In this document: in pieces, positions 29,585 through 38,848 of the stretch | Numbering within the stretch: position 1 is the stretch's first letter | Layout: every line of letters begins with the position of its first letter | Source of the DNA: Citrobacter rodentium NBRC 105723 = DSM 16636 | Lineage (GTDB): Bacteria; Pseudomonadota; Gammaproteobacteria; Enterobacterales; Enterobacteriaceae | DNA length: 64,000 nt | Assembly: GCF_021278985.1 (NCBI RefSeq) | Contig: NZ_CP082833.1 | Span: 1,922,001-1,986,000 of the forward strand | Direction: 5' to 3' | Made by a program: the position numbers and the translations under genes | The notes under the pieces: model-generated | Told to the model about the DNA's origin: nothing | Seen by the model: the letters and a program-made list of their open reading frames with translations, nothing else | The model's database searches: none

Positions 29585-29899
29585 ATGGATAATTCTATTT
29601 ATCAGCGGATAGAAGACAGTGCGCATTTCAGGGAGTTAGTCGAAAAACGGCAACGGTTTGCCACCATTTTATCAATCATCATGCTGGTGATTTATATCGG
29701 CTTTATTTTACTGATTGCCTTCGCGCCAGGCTGGCTTGGCACGCCGTTGCATCCGGGCACCAGCGTCACCCGCGGTATTCCGATTGGCGTGGGGGTGATT
29801 CTGATCTCCTTTATTCTGACCGGCATTTATATCTGGCGGGCGAACGGCGAATTCGACCGTCTTAATAATGCGTTACTGCATGAGGTTAAAGCATCATGA
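29585..29899 (+). CDS. yjcH: DUF485 membrane protein YjcH
   Basis: The product has 104 residues with two membrane helices (about 26-49 and 63-85) and matches E. coli YjcH. It is always linked to actP and presumed to assist the permease. ATG at 29585 fits the E. coli start; the longer frame upstream runs through the ERIC element. It overlaps actP by four bases (ATGA). Confidence 0.95.
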   Translation: MDNSIYQRIEDSAHFRELVEKRQRFATILSIIMLVIYIGFILLIAFAPGWLGTPLHPGTSVTRGIPIGVGVILISFILTGIYIWRANGEFDRLNNALLHEVKAS

Positions 29900-31545
29900 A
29901 GAGAGTCCTGACGGCGCTTGCCGCCACACTACCCTTCGCGGCCAACGCGGCGGATGCCCTTAGCGGTGCCGTACAGCGCCAGCCGACGAACTGGCAGGCC
30001 ATTATTATGTTCCTGATTTTTGTCGTGTTTACGCTCGGAATTACCTACTGGGCCTCTAAACGCGTTCGTTCACGCAGCGACTACTACACGGCGGGCGGCA
30101 ATATCACCGGCTTCCAGAACGGGCTGGCGATTGCGGGCGATTATATGTCTGCCGCCTCCTTCCTCGGCATTTCCGCGCTGGTGTTCACATCCGGCTATGA
30201 CGGGCTGATCTACTCACTGGGCTTCCTGGTCGGCTGGCCAATCATTCTGTTTTTGATCGCTGAACGTCTGCGTAACCTCGGCCGCTATACCTTTGCCGAC
30301 GTGGCCTCTTACCGCCTCAGGCAAGGGCCGATCCGTATTCTCTCCGCCTGCGGTTCGCTGGTGGTGGTGGCGCTGTACCTGATCGCCCAGATGGTCGGCG
30401 CGGGCAAGCTGATCGAGCTGCTGTTCGGTCTGAACTATCACATCGCGGTGGTGCTGGTGGGCGTGCTGATGATGATGTACGTGCTGTTCGGCGGTATGCT
30501 GGCGACCACATGGGTACAGATCATCAAAGCCGTGCTGCTGCTGTTCGGCGCCAGCTTTATGGCCTTTATGGTGATGAAGCACGTCGGCTTCAGCTTCAAT
30601 AACCTGTTCACTGAAGCGATGGCGGTTCACCCGAAAGGCACCGCGATTATGAGTCCGGGCGGACTGGTGAAAGATCCGATCTCCGCGCTGTCGCTGGGCC
30701 TTGGCCTGATGTTCGGCACCGCCGGTCTGCCGCATATTCTGATGCGCTTCTTCACGGTGTCAGACGCGCGCGAAGCGCGGAAAAGCGTGTTCTATGCCAC
30801 CGGCTTTATGGGTTACTTCTACATTCTGACCTTTATCATCGGCTTTGGCGCCATCATGCTGGTGGGCGCAAACCCGGCGTACAAAGACGCGGCGGGCGCG
30901 CTGATTGGCGGCAACAATATGGCGGCGGTGCATCTGGCTAACGCGGTCGGCGGCAATATGTTCCTCGGCTTTATCTCCGCGGTCGCTTTCGCCACCATTC
31001 TGGCGGTAGTCGCCGGGCTGACGCTGGCGGGCGCTTCGGCGGTTTCGCACGATCTGTACGCCAACGTGTTCCGTAAAGGCGCGACCGAGCGTGACGAATT
31101 GCGGGTGTCGAAAATCACCGTGCTGGTGCTGGGCGTGATTGCTATCATTCTCGGCGTGCTGTTTGAAAACCAGAATATCGCCTTCATGGTCGGCCTGGCG
31201 TTTGCTATCGCCGCGAGCTGTAACTTCCCGATCATCCTGCTCTCCATGTACTGGTCGAAGCTGACTACCCGCGGCGCGATGATAGGCGGCTGGTTGGGAC
31301 TGCTGACGGCGGTAGTATTGATGATCCTCGGCCCGACCATTTGGGTACAGATCCTCGGTCATGAGAAAGCGATTTTCCCGTATGAATACCCGGCGCTGTT
31401 CTCGATCACCGTGGCGTTCCTCGGTATCTGGTTCTTCTCGGCGACCGATAACTCGGCGGAAGGAAACCGCGAACGCGAACAGTTCCGCGCCCAGTTTATC
31501 CGCTCCCAGACCGGGTACGGTATCGAACAGGGCCGCGCGCATTAA
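29896..31545 (+). CDS. actP: Acetate/glycolate:cation symporter ActP
   Basis: The product has 549 residues of the sodium:solute symporter family with about 13 membrane helices and an N-terminal cleavable or signal-like segment (MKRVLTALAATLPFAANAADA). It matches E. coli ActP. It imports acetate for Acs at low concentrations. It is translationally coupled to yjcH. Confidence 0.97.
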   Translation: MKRVLTALAATLPFAANAADALSGAVQRQPTNWQAIIMFLIFVVFTLGITYWASKRVRSRSDYYTAGGNITGFQNGLAIAGDYMSAASFLGISALVFTSGYDGLIYSLGFLVGWPIILFLIAERLRNLGRYTFADVASYRLRQGPIRILSACGSLVVVALYLIAQMVGAGKLIELLFGLNYHIAVVLVGVLMMMYVLFGGMLATTWVQIIKAVLLLFGASFMAFMVMKHVGFSFNNLFTEAMAVHPKGTAIMSPGGLVKDPISALSLGLGLMFGTAGLPHILMRFFTVSDAREARKSVFYATGFMGYFYILTFIIGFGAIMLVGANPAYKDAAGALIGGNNMAAVHLANAVGGNMFLGFISAVAFATILAVVAGLTLAGASAVSHDLYANVFRKGATERDELRVSKITVLVLGVIAIILGVLFENQNIAFMVGLAFAIAASCNFPIILLSMYWSKLTTRGAMIGGWLGLLTAVVLMILGPTIWVQILGHEKAIFPYEYPALFSITVAFLGIWFFSATDNSAEGNREREQFRAQFIRSQTGYGIEQGRAH

Positions 31546-31556
31546 TCACTCTTCAA

Positions 31557-31581
31557 CTCCCCGGTCATTGTGGCCGGGGAG
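31557..31581 (+). terminator. Hairpin after actP
   Basis: CTCCCCGG, a 9-base loop, CCGGGGAG: an 8-bp stem 11 bases after the actP stop. The T-run is poor, so termination is probable but not certain. Confidence 0.6.
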
Positions 31582-31625
31582 AAGCGTGAGCGTTTATGTT
31601 GTTTATTTCTGTTGGCAATCCGACA

Positions 31626-32579
31626 TTACCCGGCGGTAAAACTACCCGTCATCCGCAGTTTTCCCTCAACCAGCTTAAATATATATACCGATGCCCCGTC
31701 ACACATTTCAGACATCCCCGGCAACTGCCTGTTAGCGAGGGTTCCCTGACTGATCTGCAACGTGTCGTTTTCAAAAGCGCCCCCGACTACCGTGTCGCAG
31801 ACGCCATCAACGGTATGACGCTGCCCGTTTTCTTCATAATAAAATCTGCCGTCCTGATCCTGAGGAAAATAGCGTCTCTGCCGTTCCTTTGCCGAAAGCG
31901 CATTAATTCTGTACTCGTTTATCGTCAGGGATTGAGGATTGACGTCCAGGCGGGCAAGCTTCTGCAAGCCAGCAATAATTTGCCCGGCATTGTCATCAAA
32001 CACGGCTTCGGTGAACGTTTCCATCGGATGATTTTCATCATAAGGAATAAAGTCAAACAGCTCCCCCTGCACAGGAAAGACAAAATATCTTTTCAGCGCG
32101 GCGACATTTTTTTCCCTTAATGCCTGCTGGAACTGTTGCCACTGTAACAACGCGCTTTTCTTTTGTTCTGGCGTGGTGATGGAAGTCACGACGTTGACGT
32201 CATCCAGAATAAGCAAAACAGGGGTAAAGTGGCGGCCTGACTGCGCAAACATCGTTTTCCCACTGACGAGCACCTCTTTACCCAGACGGGGCGCCAGGTC
32301 GGAATAAGCAATCCGATCCTGGTCTGGCAAAATAAGCTGCACCTCAGAAACGCTCACCTCCCCATTGTCACCCCCGCACTCAAACGGTTGTTCGAGTTGA
32401 AGATAATCGTAAGTAAGCGCTTCGTCACCCTCCCTGATGCTTTCGTAATTCGGTGGACCGGGAAGGGTCTTTTGTATCAGCGTTCCCTGAAACGTCACCT
32501 GCTGATCTTCATCCGGGCAATAGGCCTGAGCGGCACAGCTAACGCCGAACAACGCGGCCAGGAGCCAACAATAATTCAT
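31626..32579 (-). CDS. Secreted protein, DUF4431-like
   Basis: The product has 317 residues with a clear signal peptide (MNYCWLLAALFGVSCAAQA). The mature N-terminal part (YCPDEDQQVTFQGTLIQKTLPGPPNY.., GKEVLVSGKTMFAQSGRHFTPVLL) resembles the small DUF4431 beta domain found in proteobacterial secreted proteins. The C-terminal part is unassigned and has cysteines (GVCDTVVGG, SEMCDGAS) that could form disulfides. Not present at this place in E. coli. Family assignment is from memory of its motifs. Confidence 0.7.
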   Translation of the reverse strand: MNYCWLLAALFGVSCAAQAYCPDEDQQVTFQGTLIQKTLPGPPNYESIREGDEALTYDYLQLEQPFECGGDNGEVSVSEVQLILPDQDRIAYSDLAPRLGKEVLVSGKTMFAQSGRHFTPVLLILDDVNVVTSITTPEQKKSALLQWQQFQQALREKNVAALKRYFVFPVQGELFDFIPYDENHPMETFTEAVFDDNAGQIIAGLQKLARLDVNPQSLTINEYRINALSAKERQRRYFPQDQDGRFYYEENGQRHTVDGVCDTVVGGAFENDTLQISQGTLANRQLPGMSEMCDGASVYIFKLVEGKLRMTGSFTAG

Positions 32580-32819
32580 GCAGAGTATCCTTACGCTGAC
32601 GAGTGAAATTCATCGTTATTGTAAGGGGGACGGATAAAATTAAGTAGCACCAGCAATGAAAATCAGAAAAGCACGCTTCTCCGGCATTATGGCCAGGGAT
32701 CACATTTTTCTCGCTGCGATCTACCCCTCTTCTGCGATAGCGCTAAAGTACCAGAATGATATTGAAACGCTGTTTTTATTACATCAACACGTTAATTCAT
32801 TTTGCGAAAAGAGGATACG

Positions 32820-34109
32820 ATGAAGAAATATGCCCTGGTGGGAACCGGCGGTCGCGCGGGACTGTATATTTCGGCAATTGGCGGGCAATGGAAAGAGAAC
32901 GCCCGGCTGGTTGCCTTCTGCGACACTAACCAGACCCGGATGAATTACGCCAACACGCTGCTGGAAAAAGAGGGCGCAGCGCCGGTATCGACCTGGAAAG
33001 CGCAGCAGTTTGAGGAGATGATCCGTGAAACGCGCCCGGACATCATCATCGTTACCACTATGGACCGCACTCACGATGATTACATCGTCCGGGCGCTGCA
33101 TGCGGGCTGCGATGTGATCACCGAAAAACCGATGACCATCGATGAAAAGCGCGCTCTGCGTATTCTGGACGCCATTGAGGAGACCGGACGCCAGGTGCGC
33201 GTCGCCTTTAACTATCGCTATGCGCCGCACCACAGCAAAGTGCGCGAACTGCTGATGAACGGCGCGATCGGCGAGGTGTATTCCGTTCACTTTGAATGGC
33301 TGCTGAACACCGAGCACGGCGCAGACTATTTCCGCCGCTGGCACCGTGAAAAGCGCAACAGCGGCGGCCTGCTGGTGCATAAATCGACCCACCACTTCGA
33401 CCTGATGAACTTCTGGCTGGGCAGCTATCCGGCGCGGGTCTACGCCGAAGGCAGCCTGCGTTTTTACGGCAGGGAAAACGCGGAGCGCCGTGGCGTAACC
33501 CAGTTTTATCCGCGCGCCCACGGCTACGCGCAGGCGAAAGACGATCCCTTCGCTCTGCAAATGGCAGACAACCCGCAGCTAAAGGCGCTGTATCTCGATG
33601 CCGAGCATGAGGATAACTATTTCCGCGACCAGAGCGTGTTCAGCGACGGCATCACCATTGAAGACACCATGTCGGTGCTGGTGAAATATCAGAATGAGGT
33701 GCAACTGACCTATTCGCTGAATACCTACCTGCCGTGGGAAGGGCTGAACGTGGTGTTTAACGGCAGCGCAGGCCGTCTGGAGATGAAGATCGTCGAGAAG
33801 TCATACGTTAACGCAGGCGGCGAGCGCGCCAGTGAAGGCTGCCTCGAGATGTGCGATATCACCATCTTTCCGATGTTCGCCGCGCCGTGGAAAGCTGAAT
33901 TCACGCTGGGCGAAGGCGGGCACGGCGGCGGCGACAACGCGATGCTCGCCGACCTGTTTGGCGAGCGCCAGCACGACCCGCTTCAGCGCGCCGCCGACCA
34001 CCGCGCCGGTGCAATGTCTATTCTCACCGGCATCGCCGGAAATATCTCCATGCAACAGCAGCGCCCGGTCCATTTTCATGAGTTTGAACTGGTGTCGCGG
34101 TTGAAATAA
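32820..34109 (+). CDS. Gfo/Idh/MocA-family NAD(P)-dependent oxidoreductase
   Basis: The product has 429 residues. The N-terminal Rossmann fold shows ALVGTGGRAG (about 5-14), then VTTMDRTHDDY and the catalytic-type EKPMTID (about 102-108). The C-terminal domain is the mixed beta-sheet of the family. Such enzymes oxidise or reduce sugars, inositols or glycosides; the substrate is unknown. ATG at 32820 follows AGAGGATACG. The following LysR gene, in the same direction 135 bases on, may control it. Confidence 0.85.
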   Translation: MKKYALVGTGGRAGLYISAIGGQWKENARLVAFCDTNQTRMNYANTLLEKEGAAPVSTWKAQQFEEMIRETRPDIIIVTTMDRTHDDYIVRALHAGCDVITEKPMTIDEKRALRILDAIEETGRQVRVAFNYRYAPHHSKVRELLMNGAIGEVYSVHFEWLLNTEHGADYFRRWHREKRNSGGLLVHKSTHHFDLMNFWLGSYPARVYAEGSLRFYGRENAERRGVTQFYPRAHGYAQAKDDPFALQMADNPQLKALYLDAEHEDNYFRDQSVFSDGITIEDTMSVLVKYQNEVQLTYSLNTYLPWEGLNVVFNGSAGRLEMKIVEKSYVNAGGERASEGCLEMCDITIFPMFAAPWKAEFTLGEGGHGGGDNAMLADLFGERQHDPLQRAADHRAGAMSILTGIAGNISMQQQRPVHFHEFELVSRLK

Positions 34110-34244
34110 CGCCAGGGCCGCTGGTCAGAACATTACGCTTCGCGACCCGCGGCGCTAAAGAAACGTGCGGAAAACACATCCTGAGCGCCCGTCGATGAAT
34201 GAAATGAATTAAAATCATTGCGGGCATAGTCACCAGGAATAGTT

Positions 34245-35135
34245 ATGGACATCAGAACGCTGCGTTATTTTGTCGAGGTGGTGCGCCAGCAAAGTTTCAC
34301 CCGCGCGGCGGAGAAGCTATTTGTCACCCAGCCAACTATCAGCAAAATGCTGAAAAACCTTGAAGATGAGCTTAACTGGACGCTGCTGATCCGCAACGGA
34401 CGAAAGCTGCTGCTTACCGATACCGGCCGCGTGGTGTTTGAACGCGGGCAGGCGATTCTGGCGGAGTTTCGCCAGCTGGAAGCGGAGCTGGGCGATATTA
34501 ATCAACTGAATAAGGGGCTGTTACGGCTGGGCATACCGCCAATGGTCGGGATGCTGATGGCCGGTCCGGTCAGTCTGTTTCGCCAGCGTTACCCCGGCGT
34601 GGAACTGAAGATTGCGGAATTTGGCGGCCTGACGGTACAGCAGGCGGTGATGAATGGCGAACTGGACGTGGCGATGACCGCGCTACCGGTAGAAGCGGAG
34701 AGCGGTCTGGCGACGCTACCGCTGTTCAGCCATCCGCTGTGCGTACTGGTTCCCCGTTTCGGCCAGTGGATGGAGCGCAAGTCGGTGTCGCCCGAAGCGC
34801 TGGCAGAGCATCCGCTGCTCATTTACAACGAAGAGTTCGCCCTGAGCCGCCAGCTGATGCAGCTTTTCAGCGAGCATAACGTGAAGCCGCGCATCGCCGT
34901 GCGCAGCGGACAGTGGGACTTTCTCGCCGCGATGGTGCAGGCGGGCGTCGGCGTCGCGAACCTGCCGGAACCGATTTGCGAGCGGCTGGATAAAAATACG
35001 CTGCGCTGGATCCCGCTGGAGAGCGATTTACGCTGGGAGCTTGGGATGATCTGGCGCGAAGGCATATATCTCTCGCACAGCGCCAGAGCGTGGCTTTCGT
35101 GTTGTGAAGGATTCTGGTCCGCCCCGCAGGGCTAA
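34245..35135 (+). CDS. LysR-type transcriptional regulator
   Basis: The product has 296 residues. The N-terminal winged helix is canonical (MDIRTLRYFVEVVRQQSFTRAAEKL-type start, VTQPTISKMLKNLE recognition helix). A linker helix and a periplasmic-binding-like effector domain follow. It resembles the CidR/YwbI branch. Its target is unknown, but the neighbouring oxidoreductase is an obvious candidate. Absent here in E. coli. Confidence 0.9.
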   Translation: MDIRTLRYFVEVVRQQSFTRAAEKLFVTQPTISKMLKNLEDELNWTLLIRNGRKLLLTDTGRVVFERGQAILAEFRQLEAELGDINQLNKGLLRLGIPPMVGMLMAGPVSLFRQRYPGVELKIAEFGGLTVQQAVMNGELDVAMTALPVEAESGLATLPLFSHPLCVLVPRFGQWMERKSVSPEALAEHPLLIYNEEFALSRQLMQLFSEHNVKPRIAVRSGQWDFLAAMVQAGVGVANLPEPICERLDKNTLRWIPLESDLRWELGMIWREGIYLSHSARAWLSCCEGFWSAPQG

Positions 35136-35143
35136 TGCGTCAT

Positions 35144-35361
35144 TGCCGGATGGCGGCTTACGCCTTATCCGGCCTACAGTTCCGCTTTGTACTCCCCAGG
35201 CCTGATAAGCGCAGCGCCATCAGGCATTACGTCACCGCCGGATGGCGGCTTACGCCTTATCCGGCCTACATCCAGATTTATACTTCCCCAGGCCTGATAA
35301 GCGTAGCGCCATCAGGCATTACGTCACCGCCGGATGGCGGCTTGCACCTTATCCGGCCTAC
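35144..35361. repeat. Tandem BIME array (three plus two REPs)
   Basis: CCGGATGGCGG..CTTATCCGGCC units occur at about 35144, 35239 and 35331, alternating with CCTGATAAGCG..GCCATCAGG units at about 35200 and 35293. The composite unit of about 93 bases, ending in ATTACGTCACCG, is repeated almost exactly, so the array grew by tandem duplication. Confidence 0.9.
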
Positions 35362-35384
35362 ATTCCGCTTTGTACGCTGCCGAA

Positions 35385-37031
35385 TCACTGATTCTCGATC
35401 AGCAGCGCTTCCAGCAGGTCGAGATCGTGCAGCAGCTTCTGCAAGGTTTCATTGCTGATTTCGCGGGTGGCGCGCAGGTGATACAGCTCGGCGCGTTCGG
35501 AACGCAGCGCTGCCAGCCGGAAGCGGCGCTCCAGGTTCTCTTCCTGCAACGAGCTTTCAACATCATTACGCCCGTCGGCGCGACGACGCAGGTTACCGAT
35601 GACCCGCGAACTCACCTCGGTCAGCAGCTGGTTGTCGATATTCTCCTCGCTGTCCGCCGCCAGACGCTCCTCCATTTTCTGGATCGTCACAATCGCCACT
35701 TCCGCCGTCGCGGCGCGCGCAATGCGCTCCTCTTTCAGCTGCTGCGAATGGTCACCCACTTCCAGATGTTGCAGCAGAATCGGCAGCATCACCACGCCGA
35801 CAAACAGCGAGAACAGAATCACCCCGGCGGCGAGAAACACCAGTTCATAACGCGCCGGGAAGGCGTTGCCGTCGGGCAGCAGCAGCGGAATAGAGAGCAC
35901 ACCGGCCAAGGTAATCGCCCCGCGCACGCCGGCGAAGGAGGCAATCAGAATCTCACGCGTGCTCCATGAACCAAACTCCATCGGTTTCTTTTTCAGGAAC
36001 CGCATACTGAAATTTTTCATCGTCCATAGCCAGCCGAAGCGCACCAGCATCAGCGCGACGTAGATCAGCACGATGTCGGTAAACAGCATCCAGATTTCAA
36101 CGTTCGGATCGGCTTCCGCCGCCACCAGCGACGACTCGAGAATCCCCGGCAGTTGCAGGCCCAACAGCAAAAAGACCATGCCGTTAAACACAAACTCCAG
36201 CATCGCCCACGTGCTGTTGGCGCGCAGACGCATCGCCAGCGGCGCACGACGCATCACGCCGGAACGGGTGATGGTCATCCCGGCCGCCACCGCCGCCAGA
36301 ATGCCGGAAACGCCGATGTGTTCGGCAATCAGGTAAGAGGCGAACGGCAGCAGAAACAGCAGCACGATTTGCGTCGCCGGTTCATCGCCGCCCCAGCGGC
36401 TGAGAAAACGCAGCGAGCGTCCATACAGCCAGCTCACCACGAAGCCCGCCAGGATACCGCCAATCGCCACTTTCAGAAACTCAACGGTCGCGCCGCCGAC
36501 GGTAAACACCATCGTCCCCATCGCCACCGCGACGGCAAACTTCAGCGACACCAGGCCGGAAGCGTCGTTCATTAACGCTTCACCCTGCAAAATACCCATG
36601 ATTTTCTTTGGAATACGCCCTTCCCCGACGATGCCGGAGAGCGCGACCGCATCGGTTGGCGACAGCACTGCCGCCAGCGCAAAGGCCGGAATCAGCGGAA
36701 TGCCCGGCACCATCCAGTAAATAAGAAAGCCGATGCCGACCACGGTGACAATCACCAGCGCCAGCGCCAGACCGAATATCTCCCGCCCGTGTTCGAGGAA
36801 CTCGCGCGTCGGCGTCTTCCAGCCGTCGGCGAACAACAGCGGCGGGATGAACAGAACCAGAAACAGTTCGGGATCAAACTCGACATGCAGGCCAAACGTC
36901 GGCCACGCCAGCAGTGCGCCAATGGCGATCTGCATGAGCGGTAACGGCAGCTGGAAGGGCAGCACGCGCGTAACAACCCCGGAAAGTGAGACCACAAGGG
37001 TCATGATGAGTATGGTGAAGAATATTTCCAT
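35385..37031 (-). CDS. yjcE: Putative Na+(K+)/H+ antiporter YjcE
   Basis: The product has 548 residues (E. coli 549). A CPA1 membrane domain of about 12 helices with the double ASP-type motif (SPTDAVALSGIVGEGRIP; NDASGLVSL) is followed by a cytoplasmic helical tail from about 420. It exchanges cations for protons at the inner membrane. I use the ATG at 37031 (MEIFF..), as in E. coli; 58 upstream codons are open but unsupported. Confidence 0.94.
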   Translation of the reverse strand: MEIFFTILIMTLVVSLSGVVTRVLPFQLPLPLMQIAIGALLAWPTFGLHVEFDPELFLVLFIPPLLFADGWKTPTREFLEHGREIFGLALALVIVTVVGIGFLIYWMVPGIPLIPAFALAAVLSPTDAVALSGIVGEGRIPKKIMGILQGEALMNDASGLVSLKFAVAVAMGTMVFTVGGATVEFLKVAIGGILAGFVVSWLYGRSLRFLSRWGGDEPATQIVLLFLLPFASYLIAEHIGVSGILAAVAAGMTITRSGVMRRAPLAMRLRANSTWAMLEFVFNGMVFLLLGLQLPGILESSLVAAEADPNVEIWMLFTDIVLIYVALMLVRFGWLWTMKNFSMRFLKKKPMEFGSWSTREILIASFAGVRGAITLAGVLSIPLLLPDGNAFPARYELVFLAAGVILFSLFVGVVMLPILLQHLEVGDHSQQLKEERIARAATAEVAIVTIQKMEERLAADSEENIDNQLLTEVSSRVIGNLRRRADGRNDVESSLQEENLERRFRLAALRSERAELYHLRATREISNETLQKLLHDLDLLEALLIENQ

Positions 37032-37182
37032 GCGTTCCCTGTTTGCAATGTTTCTTATGTGTGCCTGAGAGGCATCGTGCCTCATTTTTATTCTTCCCAG
37101 AGTATCGCAAAAGTCAACAAAATGGGCGTTGAAAATAAAAACGGGCGGCCAAAGCCACCCGTTATCTGCGTCAAGTTCGGAA

Positions 37183-38532
37183 TCAGATAGCCCAGCCGCC
37201 GGCATAAAACGCCACCAGCGCGATGGCGATCACTAGCGTACCAATATTCAGCTTACGCCACTCGCCGGAAACCAGACGGCCAATCACCAGGGTGGCGAAG
37301 CCAATCATAATGCCGGTAACGATGTTACAGGTCAGCACAATGAATACCGCCGTCACCAGACCCGCCATCGCATCAACGAAATCGGCAAAGTCGATTTTCG
37401 CTACGTTGCTCAGCATCAGCAAACCGACGTACATCAGCGCAGGCGCCGTCGCATAAGCCGGAACCAGATAAGAAAGCGGGGAGAGGAACAGGATCAGCAG
37501 GAACAGCACGCCGACGGTAATCGCCGTCAGGCCGGTTTTACCGCCCGCCGCCGTACCCGCCGCGGACTCAATGTACACCGCCGCCGGAGCCGCGCCGACC
37601 AGACCGGAGAAAACGCTGCTTAAGGAGTCGGTGGTCAGCGCTTTGCCGCCGTCGATGATCTGTCCGTCTTTATCCAGCAGATTCGCCTGTCCGGCGACGG
37701 CGCGGATGGTGCCGGTAGCGTCAAACACCGCGGTCATCACCAGCGCCAGCACGCTCGGCAGCACGACCGGATTCAGCGCGCCCATAATGTCCAGGCTGCC
37801 AATCAGCGATTTGCCGTTTTCATCACTCAGCGACGGCATGGCGAAAATACCGGAGAATTTCACCGCCGGATCGAAAATCAGGCCAACCACGGAAATGCCA
37901 ATGATGGTCAGTAAAATCCCGCCCGGCACCTTCAGCTTTTCCAGACCAATAATCACCGCCAGACCAATCAGCGACATGATGACCGGGAAGGTATCGAAAT
38001 TCCCCAGCGCCACCGGCAGACCGTCCAGCGGGTTCTTAATCACCAGCCCCACGCCGTTGGCGGCGATAAGCAGCAGAAACAGGCCGATACCGATGCCGGT
38101 ACCGTGCGCGACGCCCTGCGGCAGATTGCGCAGGATCCAGCTACGGATGCCGGTTGCCGAGATAATGGTGAACAGCACCCCCATCAGGAATACCGCGCCC
38201 AGCGCCACCGGCACGCTGATCTGCTGACCCAGCACCAGGCTGAACGCCGTAAACGCGGTCAGCGAAATGGCACAGCCGATCGCCAGCGGCAGATTCGCCC
38301 ACAGGCCCATAACGATAGAGCCAAGCCCTGCCACCAGGCAGGTCGCCACGAACACGGCGGCAGGCGGGAATCCGGCTTTGCCCAGCATACCGGGAACGAC
38401 GATAACCGAATACACCATCGCCAGAAACGTTGTTAACCCGGCAACCACTTCCTGACGGACCGTGCTTCCGCGTTGTGAAATTTTAAACCAGGCGTCAAGT
38501 GAACCGCCGGTACGCGCTGAAGGCGTAGACAT
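37183..38532 (-). CDS. ghxP: Guanine/hypoxanthine permease GhxP
   Basis: The product has 449 residues, as in E. coli GhxP (YjcD). It is a NCS2/AzgA-type carrier with about 13 hydrophobic segments, including the family regions FDATGTIRAVAGQA and VYIESAAGTAAGGKTGLTA. It imports hypoxanthine and guanine with protons. ATG at 38532 follows AGGGGA at good spacing; an in-frame ATG at 38541 overlaps that ribosome site. PurR boxes lie upstream. Confidence 0.96.
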   Translation of the reverse strand: MSTPSARTGGSLDAWFKISQRGSTVRQEVVAGLTTFLAMVYSVIVVPGMLGKAGFPPAAVFVATCLVAGLGSIVMGLWANLPLAIGCAISLTAFTAFSLVLGQQISVPVALGAVFLMGVLFTIISATGIRSWILRNLPQGVAHGTGIGIGLFLLLIAANGVGLVIKNPLDGLPVALGNFDTFPVIMSLIGLAVIIGLEKLKVPGGILLTIIGISVVGLIFDPAVKFSGIFAMPSLSDENGKSLIGSLDIMGALNPVVLPSVLALVMTAVFDATGTIRAVAGQANLLDKDGQIIDGGKALTTDSLSSVFSGLVGAAPAAVYIESAAGTAAGGKTGLTAITVGVLFLLILFLSPLSYLVPAYATAPALMYVGLLMLSNVAKIDFADFVDAMAGLVTAVFIVLTCNIVTGIMIGFATLVIGRLVSGEWRKLNIGTLVIAIALVAFYAGGWAI

Positions 38533-38643
38533 AGAAAACATCCCCTGAGAGTTTATTTTTCGTTTTTATGCGTGGTGGACAATCCACTGCCAGCGAAACG
38601 TCAATTCCCTGTGCTCCGTCGCGACAAAAAGGGGAGTCGCAAA

Positions 38644-38659
38644 AAGCAAACGTTTAGCT
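38644..38659 (-). promoter_or_regulatory. PurR box 1 of ghxP
   Basis: AAGCAAACGTTTAGCT matches the PurR palindrome ACGCAAACGTTTGCGT in its whole core. GhxP is a purine importer and E. coli yjcD is a known PurR target. Confidence 0.8.
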
Positions 38660-38688
38660 CCGCGCATAAAAAAACGGGTGGTAAAAAA

Positions 38689-38704
38689 AAGCAAACGATT
38701 ATCC
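38689..38704 (-). promoter_or_regulatory. PurR-like box 2
   Basis: AAGCAAACGATTATCC keeps the left half-site GCAAACG and loses the right half. It lies 45 bases from box 1. Confidence 0.4.
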
Positions 38705-38787
38705 AGCGATCATATGCCGCTTTTCAACCGAACTTTGTCGCTTTTTACCTATTTCTTGCGCTAACGACGAAGAAATCGTCAACTGAT

Positions 38788-38803
38788 GCGCAAACGTTAT
38801 CGT
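38788..38803 (-). promoter_or_regulatory. PurR-like box 3
   Basis: GCGCAAACGTTATCGT matches 13 of 16 PurR consensus positions. It lies 144 bases from box 1 and could serve DNA looping. Confidence 0.5.
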
Positions 38804-38848
38804 CGATGCGCAATCTGGCAACATATTTCACGCTGGCGATCTGCGTCG

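Larger units (their letters stand above)
38533..38848. other. ghxP upstream region
   Basis: This A-rich gap holds three PurR-like boxes (annotated separately) and no convincing gene. Poly-A tracts separate the boxes. Confidence 0.6.

Noticed and set aside
32656..32823. 55-codon frame ending in an ATGA overlap with the Gfo/Idh oxidoreductase start
   Set aside because: It has no ribosome site, unremarkable composition and no recognised motif; the overlap alone is not enough.
35144..35361. CRISPR array
   Set aside because: Period and units are alternating REP palindromes with shared spacers, not identical repeats with unique spacers; no cas genes nearby.
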